This document shows, in pieces, positions 43,764-53,249 of a stretch of DNA of 64,000 nucleotides. The notes beneath the pieces are model-generated. The model did not search any database and was not told the DNA's origin. It saw nothing but the letters and a program-made list of their open reading frames with translations. This DNA comes from Priestia megaterium NBRC 15308 = ATCC 14581. Lineage in GTDB: Bacteria > Bacillota > Bacilli > Bacillales > Bacillaceae_H. Made by a program: the position numbers and the translations under genes. Every line of letters begins with the position of its first letter. Positions within the stretch are counted from its first letter, which is position 1. Location of the stretch: the NCBI RefSeq assembly GCF_000832985.1, contig NZ_CP009920.1, forward strand, positions 372,001-436,000. The letters run 5' to 3'.

Positions 43764-45446
43764 GGCTCTTTCTCACTTTTGGTGAAGGTAAACGTCGCTA
43801 TATGTCAAAGACATGCATTATTTTTTCAGAAAAACAACTCTACCTATAATAATGGTATGAGCACTCGTTTTTTCAACAGCTCATCACTTGCCCGACCATA
43901 CATCATACGTTTTAACATCTTCACACGATGTATATGTCCTTCAGATAGCCCATTACTTAAAGGATCAACACAAGCAGCCATTACCCCTTGTAAATCTTTT
44001 TCTATATAGGTTATAAAGGTATCGAGAGCTGGAAACGAATACATTTTACATGTTTCAATCCAACCAGGTATGCCTTGATTACTACGTTTACTCACGATGT
44101 TTCTAAATTTACGTGTCACTTCAAATAATTGTGGTATTAATGGAAACTCTTTTAAACATGCCGAAGGTAATGAATCTAACCAGTTTCTATTCTTTTCACT
44201 CCATATTTTCCACAGTAGGGAAGCTCTAGACAAAGAATGCGTTGTGGCACTGGCTCTATATTCATGACGAATTCTCGAAACGGCTTCATTTAAAGTAGAG
44301 CGACATCCTGTATAGCCTATCTTTTTAAGTTCTGCCTCCATACGACTCGTCGTCCACCCAGATAGGTTCCATTGACGTAATTGATTTAGGAATGGATCTA
44401 ATAGTCTTACACGACTAATAGGCTCTTTTTTCTTGCGTCTTAAATCTTTATAGACTGTATTACGTGAAATATGCATTTGACGCGAAATCCAAGCAATGGA
44501 TTTCCCTTTTTCTTTCCACTCTTTCACTTCTAAGGCGCGTTGCCAAACTTGCTCAGCATACTGATGGCGTTGAACATCTGTCTTGCGGATAATAAGTGGT
44601 TCTGTTGTAGGATTTTTATATTCTGTTTTTCTCCATATAGATGGAAAAGATTGTTGTAAGGTCTCTCGAATTGCTGTAAATAAACCTTTCAGAATATGCC
44701 AACGGTCCGTAATCTGATAAGCATGAGGCAGCGCTTGAGAGATAGCCTTAGCGTATGTGAAAGAACCATCACGAGTCACCGTTTGAATCGTTGGATGCTG
44801 TTCGAGCCATTTTACGACTGTTTCTTTATCTCTCCCATTTAAAATAGCGATGGGTCTTCGGGTTTCTTGATTGATAATAATCGTACCGTAACGACAACGC
44901 TTCTTAAATGCAAAGTCATCAATCCCAATATGAACCGGCGGTTCATAAGAAGGCAGCTTCAATTTATGAAGCAGGCGTAAAAGCGTATGATGACTGGTTA
45001 CAATACCTAGATGCTTAGACAGCCGAGATGCTACTTTGCAGCTCGTAGATAGTGCGATTGACTTTAACATCTCTTGTAAACGTTTGGTTTTGCGTTGATA
45101 GGTCCCTAACCACGTAAATCTTTCTGTAAAAATAGCTTGTGGGCAACTACAGTCATCGCAAAAAAACTTACGTGTTTGTATCTTTATATATGTTGTTTTA
45201 CCATACGCCGGTACATCCTGAAGGGATCGAACATATTGGCTATGAATACGGTGAGATAGAGTATGACAAGACGGACATATACAAGAGGAATGTTTAGATT
45301 TTACTAGATACATATAAGATTGATCTTCTTGTATAACTCGTAAGCATTCTATATTAGTGAAAGAAGAAAAAGGCATGTTGAGATTCGCTCCTTTTTATTT
45401 CACTATATCATCTATAAAGCACCTTCACCAAAAGTGAGAAAGAGCC
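43764..45446 (-). mobile_element. ISL3-family insertion sequence, copy 1
   Basis: This 1683-bp element has perfect 26-bp terminal inverted repeats (GGCTCTTTCTCACTTTTGGT...). It is flanked by the 8-bp duplication AATAGCAT (43756-43763 and 45447-45454), the size usual for ISL3. It sits inside the left terminal repeat of the IS21 element after its 20th base. Confidence 0.95.
43844..45376 (-). CDS. ISL3-family transposase, copy 1
   Basis: The 510-residue transposase has the N-terminal ISL3 zinc finger (CICPSCHTLSHR, later FFCDDCSCP), a helix-turn-helix (HLGIVTSHHTLLRLLHKL) and the DDE-type core beginning HIGIDDFAFKKR. AAAGGAG lies 12 bases before ATG. It is intact and identical in protein sequence to copy 2. 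Confidence 0.95.
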   Translation of the reverse strand: MPFSSFTNIECLRVIQEDQSYMYLVKSKHSSCICPSCHTLSHRIHSQYVRSLQDVPAYGKTTYIKIQTRKFFCDDCSCPQAIFTERFTWLGTYQRKTKRLQEMLKSIALSTSCKVASRLSKHLGIVTSHHTLLRLLHKLKLPSYEPPVHIGIDDFAFKKRCRYGTIIINQETRRPIAILNGRDKETVVKWLEQHPTIQTVTRDGSFTYAKAISQALPHAYQITDRWHILKGLFTAIRETLQQSFPSIWRKTEYKNPTTEPLIIRKTDVQRHQYAEQVWQRALEVKEWKEKGKSIAWISRQMHISRNTVYKDLRRKKKEPISRVRLLDPFLNQLRQWNLSGWTTSRMEAELKKIGYTGCRSTLNEAVSRIRHEYRASATTHSLSRASLLWKIWSEKNRNWLDSLPSACLKEFPLIPQLFEVTRKFRNIVSKRSNQGIPGWIETCKMYSFPALDTFITYIEKDLQGVMAACVDPLSNGLSEGHIHRVKMLKRMMYGRASDELLKKRVLIPLL

Positions 45447-45571
45447 AATAGCATTAACACTACACGCTCGAATAGCGTGAACAAAAATGCTGAAATTCGT
45501 GAACACTTCCTTAAACAATAATCTATCACGTAAGATAAAGATACGATATTTACGTGATGGAGGATGGAAAG

Positions 45572-47143
45572 GTGGATAAATGGAACGTGTACATGAATAT
45601 TAAACGCTTAAGAAAACAAGGATTCACAATTACTCAGGTAGCTAGAAAATTAGGCATTTCGAGGAATACCGTGTATAAATACATGAAAAAAGATCCTGAG
45701 GAAATGGCCTTATGGATGGCTAGTTCTCATAAAAAAAGTAGAAAGTTAGATAGATATAAAGAGGTTATTTTAGGTTGGCTGGAAAAGCATTCAGACTTAA
45801 CAGCTGCACAAATTCAAGACTGGTTAAAAGAACAGTATCCCGACGTCAAAGTTGGTGATAGCACAGTGCGAATGTATGTCGCATCCCTTCGGGATGAATA
45901 CGGTATTTCCCGAACCGTGCCTACGCGACAATATGAAGCCATTCCAGATCCCCCGATGGGACAGCAAGCACAAGTTGATTTTGGAACATGTAAAGTACGA
46001 AAAGGAGAAAAAACAACAGAGATACGTTTATGGTTCATCACATTCGTATTGTCACACTCTCGTTTTAAATATGTGGAATGGTTAGACAGGCCCTTCACAA
46101 CAAAGGATGTCATTAACGCACATGAACGAGCCTTTGAATATTTTGGAGGAATGCCGAAGGAAATTGTGTACGACCAAGATATCTTAATCTCGGTGAATGA
46201 AAATGGGGGAGATATTCAGCTAACAGAAGCGTTTCAAGGATATGTCACCTATCGGAAATTCAAGGTCCATCTATGTAGAAAAGCAGATCCTGAAAGCAAA
46301 GGGAAAATTGAGAACGTCGTTGGATATATTAAAAAGAACTTTGCCAAACACCGCCCTTTTTATAACTTAGAAAAATGGAACGAAAAAAGCCTGGGATGGT
46401 TAGAGCGTACAGCCAATCGAAACATTCATAATACAACAAAAAAGAGACCTATTGAGGTACACCAACTCGAAAAGGAACACCTTCAATCGATCTCTTTCAT
46501 TCAGAACAATCTTAGTATAACAAGGATTGTACGTAAGGACAATACCATTCGATTTCGTTCAAATCGTTATTCAGTTCCGATTGGAACATACAAACCTACA
46601 GAAGAAACCACTGTATACCTTACGGTCACAGCAGAACAAGAGTTGATTATACAAAAACAGAGCTCAAGTGATATCATTCTTGCCAGGCACCCACTTTCAC
46701 TAGACAAAGGGAAGCTTATTCAACACCGAAACCATAGGAGAGATTGGAGTAAAGGCATACCCGAATGGATTGATAAGATGAGCCAACAATTTGAAGATTC
46801 CACTCAAGCCTATGAATATCTAGAGAAAGTTCGTCAGAACTATCCGAGATACATCCGGGATCAGCTTCAAATTATAGAAAATATCCGTACAAATTATCCT
46901 ACAACTATCCTTACACAAGCATTAGATCTTTGTATGCGTAAAAAGCTTTATAGTGCAAATGACTTTCGTGATGTGATTCAGGTACTCACCCAGAGAAACC
47001 CTCAACAATTACCATCTAAAGATACTTTTTACACACCACCATCGATTGAAACACAAGTCCATTCATCTATAAAAGCAGACACAAGACCTCTGGACATGTA
47101 TGTATCCATATTGAAAGGAGACGACGAATCGTCATGCGTATAA
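45572..47143 (+). CDS. istA: IS21-family transposase IstA
   Basis: The 523-residue protein has a helix-turn-helix at the start (FTITQVARKLGISRNTVYKY) and a DDE integrase core (QAQVDFGTCKVRKGEK, later DPESKGKIENVVGYIKKNFA with the catalytic Glu). I chose GTG at 45572, since GGAGG lies 8 bases upstream and the product then begins MDKWNVYM as in other IstA; the longer frame from 45554 overlaps the ribosome binding site. Confidence 0.93.
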   Translation: MDKWNVYMNIKRLRKQGFTITQVARKLGISRNTVYKYMKKDPEEMALWMASSHKKSRKLDRYKEVILGWLEKHSDLTAAQIQDWLKEQYPDVKVGDSTVRMYVASLRDEYGISRTVPTRQYEAIPDPPMGQQAQVDFGTCKVRKGEKTTEIRLWFITFVLSHSRFKYVEWLDRPFTTKDVINAHERAFEYFGGMPKEIVYDQDILISVNENGGDIQLTEAFQGYVTYRKFKVHLCRKADPESKGKIENVVGYIKKNFAKHRPFYNLEKWNEKSLGWLERTANRNIHNTTKKRPIEVHQLEKEHLQSISFIQNNLSITRIVRKDNTIRFRSNRYSVPIGTYKPTEETTVYLTVTAEQELIIQKQSSSDIILARHPLSLDKGKLIQHRNHRRDWSKGIPEWIDKMSQQFEDSTQAYEYLEKVRQNYPRYIRDQLQIIENIRTNYPTTILTQALDLCMRKKLYSANDFRDVIQVLTQRNPQQLPSKDTFYTPPSIETQVHSSIKADTRPLDMYVSILKGDDESSCV

Positions 47144-47901
47144 CAAATGAGATGGTGCAGCAAAAACTAGCAGAGTTACAGTTTAAAGAGGTCTCAGTTT
47201 CTCTTTCGGAATTTATTCATACGTCTGAAAAAGAACAAGATTCATATCAAGCTTTTTTATATCGTATTTTATCTTTTGAAACTAAGCGCCGAGAGGATAA
47301 CAAAGTACTAAAACGTTTAAAACTAGCCTCTTTTCCCTATCAGAAGACATTAGAAGACTTTCGAATAGAGGAACAACAGTCATTAAGTACCAAGCAATTA
47401 AATCAGCTGCGAGAGCTTACTTGGCTAGAACAAGCATATAATCTTATCCTTTTAGGTCCGCCAGGTGTTGGGAAAACTCACCTGGCAATCGGATTAGGAA
47501 TAGAAGCTATTTACCGAGGATATAAAGTGATGTTTTTAGCAATGGGTGCGCTCGTACGAGCGCTAAATACACAGGATATTACGAGAAAATCACAAACAAT
47601 AGTAAAACGTCTTTTAAACGCAGACTTAGTCATCATTGATGACATCATGTATATGGCGATGGATCAACAAGAAGCGAATCTCTTTTTTCATTTTATTAAT
47701 CAACTGTATGACCGAACCTCTATTGTGTTTACATCCAATAAAGGACCAGAGGAATGGGGAGAACTGATTGGCGATCCGGGTATTACAACAGCTATATTGG
47801 ATAGGATTATCCACCGAGTAGAAGTCATTCATTTAAATGGAGACAGTTATCGCATGAAAAATCGTTCTACTATCTTTGGATCAATAAGTGTTCATGAATA
47901 A
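47134..47901 (+). CDS. istB: IS21-family helper ATPase IstB
   Basis: The 255-residue AAA+ ATPase has Walker A GPPGVGKTHLA (about 109-119) and Walker B LVIIDDI. It assists IstA in target selection. Its start overlaps istA by 10 bases, as usual for this family. AAAGGAG lies in the istA end. Confidence 0.94.
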   Translation: MRITNEMVQQKLAELQFKEVSVSLSEFIHTSEKEQDSYQAFLYRILSFETKRREDNKVLKRLKLASFPYQKTLEDFRIEEQQSLSTKQLNQLRELTWLEQAYNLILLGPPGVGKTHLAIGLGIEAIYRGYKVMFLAMGALVRALNTQDITRKSQTIVKRLLNADLVIIDDIMYMAMDQQEANLFFHFINQLYDRTSIVFTSNKGPEEWGELIGDPGITTAILDRIIHRVEVIHLNGDSYRMKNRSTIFGSISVHE

Positions 47902-47925
47902 TTAGCACGGAGTGTTCACGAAGTC

Positions 47926-49608
47926 GGCTCTTTCTCACTTTTGGTGAAGGTAAACGTCGCTATATGTCAAAGACATGCATTATTTTTTCAGAAAAACAAC
48001 TCTACCTATAATAATGGTATGAGCACTCGTTTTTTCAACAGCTCATCACTTGCCCGACCATACATCATACGTTTTAACATCTTCACACGATGTATATGTC
48101 CTTCAGATAGCCCATTACTTAAAGGATCAACACAAGCAGCCATTACCCCTTGTAAATCTTTTTCTATATAGGTTATAAAGGTATCGAGAGCTGGAAACGA
48201 ATACATTTTACATGTTTCAATCCAACCAGGTATGCCTTGATTACTACGTTTACTCACGATGTTTCTAAATTTACGTGTCACTTCAAATAATTGTGGTATT
48301 AATGGAAACTCTTTTAAACATGCCGAAGGTAATGAATCTAACCAGTTTCTATTCTTTTCACTCCATATTTTCCACAGTAGGGAAGCTCTAGACAAAGAAT
48401 GCGTTGTGGCACTGGCTCTATATTCATGACGAATTCTCGAAACGGCTTCATTTAAAGTAGAGCGACATCCTGTATAGCCTATCTTTTTAAGTTCTGCCTC
48501 CATACGACTCGTCGTCCACCCAGATAGGTTCCATTGACGTAATTGATTTAGGAATGGATCTAATAGTCTTACACGACTAATAGGCTCTTTTTTCTTGCGT
48601 CTTAAATCTTTATAGACCGTATTACGTGAAATATGCATTTGACGCGAAATCCAAGCAATGGATTTCCCTTTTTCTTTCCACTCTTTCACTTCTAAGGCGC
48701 GTTGCCAAACTTGCTCAGCATACTGATGGCGTTGAACATCTGTCTTGCGGATAATAAGTGGTTCTGTTGTAGGATTTTTATATTCTGTTTTTCTCCATAT
48801 AGATGGAAAAGATTGTTGTAAGGTCTCTCGAATTGCTGTAAATAAACCTTTCAGAATATGCCAACGGTCCGTAATCTGATAAGCATGAGGCAGCGCTTGA
48901 GAGATAGCCTTAGCGTATGTGAAAGAACCATCACGAGTCACCGTTTGAATCGTTGGATGCTGTTCGAGCCATTTTACGACTGTTTCTTTATCTCTCCCAT
49001 TTAAAATAGCGATGGGTCTTCGGGTTTCTTGATTGATAATAATCGTACCGTAACGACAACGCTTCTTAAATGCAAAGTCATCAATCCCAATATGAACCGG
49101 CGGTTCATAAGAAGGCAGCTTCAATTTATGAAGCAGGCGTAAAAGCGTATGATGACTGGTTACAATACCTAGATGCTTAGACAGCCGAGATGCTACTTTG
49201 CAGCTCGTAGATAGTGCGATTGACTTTAACATCTCTTGTAAACGTTTGGTTTTGCGTTGATAGGTCCCTAACCACGTAAATCTTTCTGTAAAAATAGCTT
49301 GTGGGCAACTACAGTCATCGCAAAAAAACTTACGTGTTTGTATCTTTATATATGTTGTTTTACCATACGCCGGTACATCCTGAAGGGATCGAACATATTG
49401 GCTATGAATACGGTGAGATAGAGTATGACAAGACGGACATATACAAGAGGAATGTTTAGATTTTACTAGATACATATAAGATTGATCTTCTTGTATAACT
49501 CGTAAGCATTCTATATTAGTGAAAGAAGAAAAAGGCATGTTGAGATTCGCTCCTTTTTATTTCACTATATCATCTATAAAGCACCTTCACCAAAAGTGAG
49601 AAAGAGCC
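47926..49608 (-). mobile_element. ISL3-family insertion sequence, copy 2
   Basis: The copy is again 1683 bp, in the same orientation as copy 1, with perfect 26-bp inverted repeats. It is flanked by a different 8-bp duplication, ACGAAGTC (47918-47925 and 49609-49616). I see one silent difference from copy 1 (T at 44456, C at 48618). It lies in the right terminal repeat of the IS21 element at the same offset as copy 1 in the left. Confidence 0.95.
48006..49538 (-). CDS. ISL3-family transposase, copy 2
   Basis: The 510-residue product is identical to that of copy 1, with the same zinc finger, helix-turn-helix and catalytic core. Both copies look functional. Confidence 0.95.
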   Translation of the reverse strand: MPFSSFTNIECLRVIQEDQSYMYLVKSKHSSCICPSCHTLSHRIHSQYVRSLQDVPAYGKTTYIKIQTRKFFCDDCSCPQAIFTERFTWLGTYQRKTKRLQEMLKSIALSTSCKVASRLSKHLGIVTSHHTLLRLLHKLKLPSYEPPVHIGIDDFAFKKRCRYGTIIINQETRRPIAILNGRDKETVVKWLEQHPTIQTVTRDGSFTYAKAISQALPHAYQITDRWHILKGLFTAIRETLQQSFPSIWRKTEYKNPTTEPLIIRKTDVQRHQYAEQVWQRALEVKEWKEKGKSIAWISRQMHISRNTVYKDLRRKKKEPISRVRLLDPFLNQLRQWNLSGWTTSRMEAELKKIGYTGCRSTLNEAVSRIRHEYRASATTHSLSRASLLWKIWSEKNRNWLDSLPSACLKEFPLIPQLFEVTRKFRNIVSKRSNQGIPGWIETCKMYSFPALDTFITYIEKDLQGVMAACVDPLSNGLSEGHIHRVKMLKRMMYGRASDELLKKRVLIPLL

Positions 49609-49795
49609 ACGAAGTCTTGACGGTCACATTTATTAAAGAGAAATACCTATAAATTTAAGATCAAAATGGAGAATAACAGAAAAAGGTGTAGAAAGAAATT
49701 TTCATTAAGCCAGGTGCAGTCTCCTTACTTCTCCAAGAATTCTTTTTTCAATTGGTTCCTGTAACAGTGATTATGTAAACTTTAAAAGTGGATTA

Positions 49796-50035
49796 CTACT
49801 CAGTGACTTCTTTTTCCACAGTACTTATTATTCTATACAAAGCTAAAGATGTAGTCTCCACATCCGGAAAATATTCAATATGGCCCGTTTCAATATTCTT
49901 CACTTGAAAATTCTTTAGTTCTTTAGAATAACTGAGAGAAAAGGTATGATTTCCACTACAAAAGGTATGAGTGATTTCACTATCTTCATATCGTAATAAC
50001 GTTTCTAACATTTCTTTGATTTTTATTATTGTCAT
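49796..50035 (-). CDS. Hypothetical protein, 79 aa
   Basis: The product starts MTIIKIKEMLETLLRYEDSE, continues with beta-like segments (HTFSLSYSKELKNFQVKNI) and ends in a helix. The ribosome binding site is weak (GGTG before GATAC). Composition is protein-like; I do not recognise the family. Confidence 0.6.
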   Translation of the reverse strand: MTIIKIKEMLETLLRYEDSEITHTFCSGNHTFSLSYSKELKNFQVKNIETGHIEYFPDVETTSLALYRIISTVEKEVTE

Positions 50036-50351
50036 GTATCACCAAACCCCTTTCTCACTATTTAAAGAAATTTTACAAATTAAAGTTTAATTCATTTTAA
50101 CATAGGGTATATATTCAGGTTATTACCTTCAATAATTGAAATAAAGATTTTAAAAATGAAATAAATTTGTAAAAAAAACAAAAAATGTAATGTTGTATTG
50201 AGATTAGGTGATATATGACAAATGCAACATAGTTTGAAACTACAGATAGATATGGTATAAAAGATGCAAATAAAATATATGTTTTAGGGGTAAAGATACA
50301 AAGAATCTTATTTAAAAATGACATTTTTGGGGAGGTAGGTGGTATCTGAAA

Positions 50352-50675
50352 TTGAGTAGTGCACCTAGATTCAAAATGCAAATATACAGTCCTCTGTCGG
50401 GATATAAGGACCTTTATCATTTTAAAAAAACAAAAGAGGGTTGGACGTTTGAAAACTATAGATATAAGGGTGAAGTAGATAAAGGTGGTAATCCTTTATT
50501 TTATAGATCCCTTATTACTGAATCCATTTCCTGTCCTGATCATCTAGAGGTTTATATTTCTAGTGCATGGGAGAATGTTGACACGTTAAATAAAGAACAA
50601 ATGCAGAACATTTTTGATGAACTATCTGAATGGATATCAGACAGTGGAAAAAATTCTATTGACCCTTTATCATAG
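50352..50675 (+). CDS. Hypothetical protein with TTG start, 107 aa
   Basis: AGGTGG lies 9 bases before TTG at 50352. The product starts MSSAPRFKMQIYSPLSGYKD and is an alpha/beta mixture with many aromatic residues and no membrane segment. The family is unknown to me. It is separated by 220 bases from the RsbR paralogue. Confidence 0.6.
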   Translation: MSSAPRFKMQIYSPLSGYKDLYHFKKTKEGWTFENYRYKGEVDKGGNPLFYRSLITESISCPDHLEVYISSAWENVDTLNKEQMQNIFDELSEWISDSGKNSIDPLS

Positions 50676-50895
50676 TGAAAGAAGTGGCACTACTATGGGT
50701 ATATCCAGGTTTGAAGATTCATTATAAGAGTTTTGTTATTTTCACCTAAAAACATATCTAGTGTCGTTAGCAAAAAGAAGAAGGCCTTTCCTTTATATAA
50801 AAAGACTAAAAATAACAATAGATAATAATTCATTTAGAGATATGGATTAATTAAGGATAATGATAATCAGCAAACAAATAAGGGGTGTATTCAAA

Positions 50896-51732
50896 ATGGA
50901 AGCTATTTATAATCAGAGAGAGAAAATGACTGATTTTATTAGAGATAATAAACAAAATTTCCAGGATAAACTCTTATCGGAGGCGGTTAATGTAGCCTCT
51001 AAAATTAACGACATTTTAGAAACTGGAAATATTGATCTTTTAAAAAATGCTCAAAAGTTATCTCTATATGTAGTGGAGCAAAAAGAAGAACAACTCATTG
51101 CTTTTGCTGAGCAAGAAGGTGTAGCTTGGGCGGAGCACGCTTTAACTCTTGCCTTCAAACTAGAATGGGTACAGGCCATTAGGCGAACATTGTGGCATTT
51201 TCTCTATCAATATGATCGAATAAATAACCATTTTAAGAGCCGTGAAGAATTTTATGCCTTAGAGAAGCGTATTAATGATAAGATTGATCAATTTCTTAAC
51301 ACTTTTCTCATTAGTTATTCCAAATATAAAGATGAATTAATTGCCTCCCAGAGGGACTTAGTTGAACATCTATCGGTACCCATTATACCACTTAGCCAAT
51401 CTGTAGCTGTATTACCATTGATCGGAAGGGTTGACACATATCGTATCCAAACGATTGAGGAGAAAGTACTGACAAGCATCTCAGATTTAAGGATTGAAAC
51501 ATTAATTATAGATCTTTCTGGAATTGCTAATATGGAGATGCATGTCATTGACCATTTTCAAAAAATATTAACTGGAATTTCAATGATGGGATGTAAGGCA
51601 ATTCTTACAGGTTTACGTGCTGACCTGGTGCGAACAATGATTCACTCAGGAATCTCCTTTGAAGACAAGGCAGAAACAAAAGGGACGTTACAGCAAACAT
51701 TAAAAGAATATCTAGAACTCCATCAAATGTAG
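50896..51732 (+). CDS. RsbR-family stressosome protein (STAS domain)
   Basis: The 278-residue protein has a helical, globin-like N-terminal sensor (about 1-150) and a C-terminal STAS domain (PIIPLSQSVAVLPLIGRVDT, then TLIIDLSGIANMEMHVIDHF, ILTGLRADLVRTMI). RsbR paralogues build the stressosome with RsbS and release RsbT to activate sigma-B. The usual DITG is DLSG here, so a serine replaces the threonine at the first phosphorylation position. ATG at 50896 has AAGGGGTG 8 bases upstream. No rsbS or rsbT is nearby, as for other orphan RsbR paralogues. Confidence 0.87.
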   Translation: MEAIYNQREKMTDFIRDNKQNFQDKLLSEAVNVASKINDILETGNIDLLKNAQKLSLYVVEQKEEQLIAFAEQEGVAWAEHALTLAFKLEWVQAIRRTLWHFLYQYDRINNHFKSREEFYALEKRINDKIDQFLNTFLISYSKYKDELIASQRDLVEHLSVPIIPLSQSVAVLPLIGRVDTYRIQTIEEKVLTSISDLRIETLIIDLSGIANMEMHVIDHFQKILTGISMMGCKAILTGLRADLVRTMIHSGISFEDKAETKGTLQQTLKEYLELHQM

Positions 51733-51819
51733 GAGGAATAGGTAAGTGTACTCTACACAAAGAAATGGAAATGAATTTATGAAATTAGAATCGTTTTTGA
51801 AAAAATAAATCAGTATTCA

Positions 51820-51866
51820 GAAAAGCATTATAGGAAGGGGTCAGTCCCAAGATATAATGCTTTTTG
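51820..51866 (+). terminator. Terminator after the RsbR-like gene
   Basis: AAAAGCATTATA pairs with TATAATGCTTTT across a longer loop, followed by TGCGCC. Confidence 0.75.
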
Positions 51867-51963
51867 CGCCTAGAAAAGCATTAAGGTAGCTAAAAATGTA
51901 GGGAGTATACAGCTTGAAAACAGAAAAACTACTGCTCCCACACATACAGTAGTTTTTCTGTTA
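51866..51963. repeat. Dispersed intergenic repeat, copy with long hairpin
   Basis: GCGCC, AAGGTAGCTAAAAATGTAGG and GTATACAGCTT precede a perfect 16-bp hairpin (AACAGAAAAACTACTG, 51919-51934, with its complement at 51947-51962). The same order recurs at 55096-55196. The hairpin can act as a terminator. Confidence 0.65.
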
Positions 51964-52052
51964 CACATATCTTAAGTTTAAGTACTGATGCCTCACGGCG
52001 TCTTAATTAGTTTTACGTATAGTTAAAACTTTATTCGTTTTATCCTCACGTA

Positions 52053-52526
52053 CTAAGATCTTTTTCTAGATAAAGTGTTATCTTTTACATACATTTCATA
52101 GTGTCCATTTATGTAACTAGACACCTTTAGATTAAGTAGAAGAGCTTTTAGGTTAACTATTTTTTCAGTATCTAATCCGCACTCTTTTGCTATATCTTCA
52201 ATTCCTTTTTTACTGATTTGTATATTATCTTCTAAATCGGTTACTGTTTCTTTACTGTACTGGAAAGGAACTTCATCTATAACTTCTGTAATTAATTGAT
52301 CCTGCCCTTCACACTCTAGTCTCCCTTTGACTGCAGCGTGTTTTCCAATTAATACAGCCTGCTCTTTTATATCCGATAAAAGAATCATTAATCTAATTCG
52401 TTGATTCATTAGAATATGGTGATTATCAAAAATAGAGACAATTTCGGTTTGATAATCATCCATGGTTGTGTGAAGTTGATGTTTTGCTTCTCTTATTACT
52501 TCTTCGCTATTTTTAATAAGTATCAT
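52053..52526 (-). CDS. Hypothetical helical protein, about 158 aa
   Basis: The product starts MILIKNSEEVIREAKHQLHT and is helical, with no membrane segment. The frame is open to 52580. AAGGAGAG lies about 19 bases before ATG 52526, so the start is uncertain. A ribosome binding site for the longer form is not evident. I do not recognise the family. Confidence 0.55.
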   Translation of the reverse strand: MILIKNSEEVIREAKHQLHTTMDDYQTEIVSIFDNHHILMNQRIRLMILLSDIKEQAVLIGKHAAVKGRLECEGQDQLITEVIDEVPFQYSKETVTDLEDNIQISKKGIEDIAKECGLDTEKIVNLKALLLNLKVSSYINGHYEMYVKDNTLSRKRS

Positions 52527-52716
52527 ACTTAAATTCTCTGCCCTCTCCTTATCATATATACTTTTATTATAACAAATCATAAAAAGGGGACGTCATTTTT
52601 CACTAGCTATCACGATAAATAATGTATATAAACAAATATTATCCTGGATTCATTAATCACTAACATTAATTGCGGGGAAATATACCGGCTCATATTTTTA
52701 AAAGATTTACCCCAAT

Positions 52717-52765
52717 AATAAGCGACCTCATTAATTTCAATTAGAATTATAAGGTCGCTTATAAG
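52717..52765. terminator. Hairpin between convergent small genes
   Basis: ATAAGCGACCT pairs with AGGTCGCTTAT across a 24-base loop. It is a possible terminator for the leftward glsB transcript. Confidence 0.45.
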
Positions 52766-52826
52766 ATATGCTGATTCAATTTTTATGTTTTTTCCGTTCT
52801 TTTATTGCAAAGCAATTGTTTTATCA

Positions 52827-52952
52827 TTAAACTCTCGTCTCATTTTCAACATCTTTATCCATTGTACTAAGCACATAAATAAGGTGAGAATTTAGTTTGA
52901 ATTGCTTCTCTTCAATAAAGTCAGATAACATTAGAATGGTATTATTAGTCAT
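52827..52952 (-). CDS. Possible 41-aa protein downstream of the YeaQ-like gene
   Basis: The frame reads MTNNTILMLSDFIEEKQFKL, then NSHLIYVLSTMDKDVENE, with protein-like composition. It begins 24 bases after the YeaQ-like stop on the same strand; only a weak GAGAAAGAGA is upstream. Confidence 0.3.
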   Translation of the reverse strand: MTNNTILMLSDFIEEKQFKLNSHLIYVLSTMDKDVENETRV

Positions 52953-52976
52953 TACAATTTACATTTTATCTCTTTC

Positions 52977-53249
52977 TCATGCATGATGACCATGATTATT
53001 CTTCTGTCCCATTTTGCGCATAATAAAGCTTACAATTAATACTAAAATAATCGATCCAATAATAGCTGGGATAATTGCAAATCCACCTACGACTGGTCCC
53101 CAATTACCTAAGATAAGTCCACCTAACCAGGCACCAATAAAACCAGCAATAATATTACCGATAATTCCACCAGGGACATCTCGGCCTGTAATTAAACTAG
53201 CAATCCAACCAATAATCCCTCCAACAATTAGCATCCATAGGATTTCCAT
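52977..53249 (-). CDS. GlsB/YeaQ/YmgE-family small membrane protein
   Basis: The 90-residue protein has three hydrophobic segments and the glycine-rich repeats WMLIVGGIIGWIASLITG, GGIIGNIIAGFIGAWLGGLI of the transglycosylase-associated (YeaQ/GlsB) family. Members are induced by general stress. The C-terminus is His-rich (NNHGHHA). AAGGAG lies 10 bases before ATG. Sigma-B control is plausible but no promoter match is claimed. Confidence 0.9.
   Translation of the reverse strand: MEILWMLIVGGIIGWIASLITGRDVPGGIIGNIIAGFIGAWLGGLILGNWGPVVGGFAIIPAIIGSIILVLIVSFIMRKMGQKNNHGHHA

Larger units (their letters stand above)
43744..49628. mobile_element. IS21-family element carrying two nested ISL3-family insertions
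   Basis: The ends are inverted repeats starting TGTGACTGCTAA on the left (43744) and TGTGACCGTCAA on the right (reading in from 49628). The similarity continues inward past the ISL3 insertions to AACACT. The element encodes istA and istB and is flanked by TTTATT on both sides. Removing both ISL3 copies and one copy of each of their duplications leaves about 2503 bp, normal for IS21. Confidence 0.87.

Noticed and set aside
43764-49608. ISL3-istAB-ISL3 read as a composite transposon that inserted as a unit
   Set aside because: Each ISL3 copy has its own different 8-bp duplication and the IS21 ends with TTTATT duplication lie outside both copies, so the ISL3 elements inserted into a pre-existing IS21.
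50115-50420. Minus-strand 101-aa hydrophobic frame
   Set aside because: AT-rich promoter region overlapping the better-supported gene at 50352; hydrophobicity reflects base composition.
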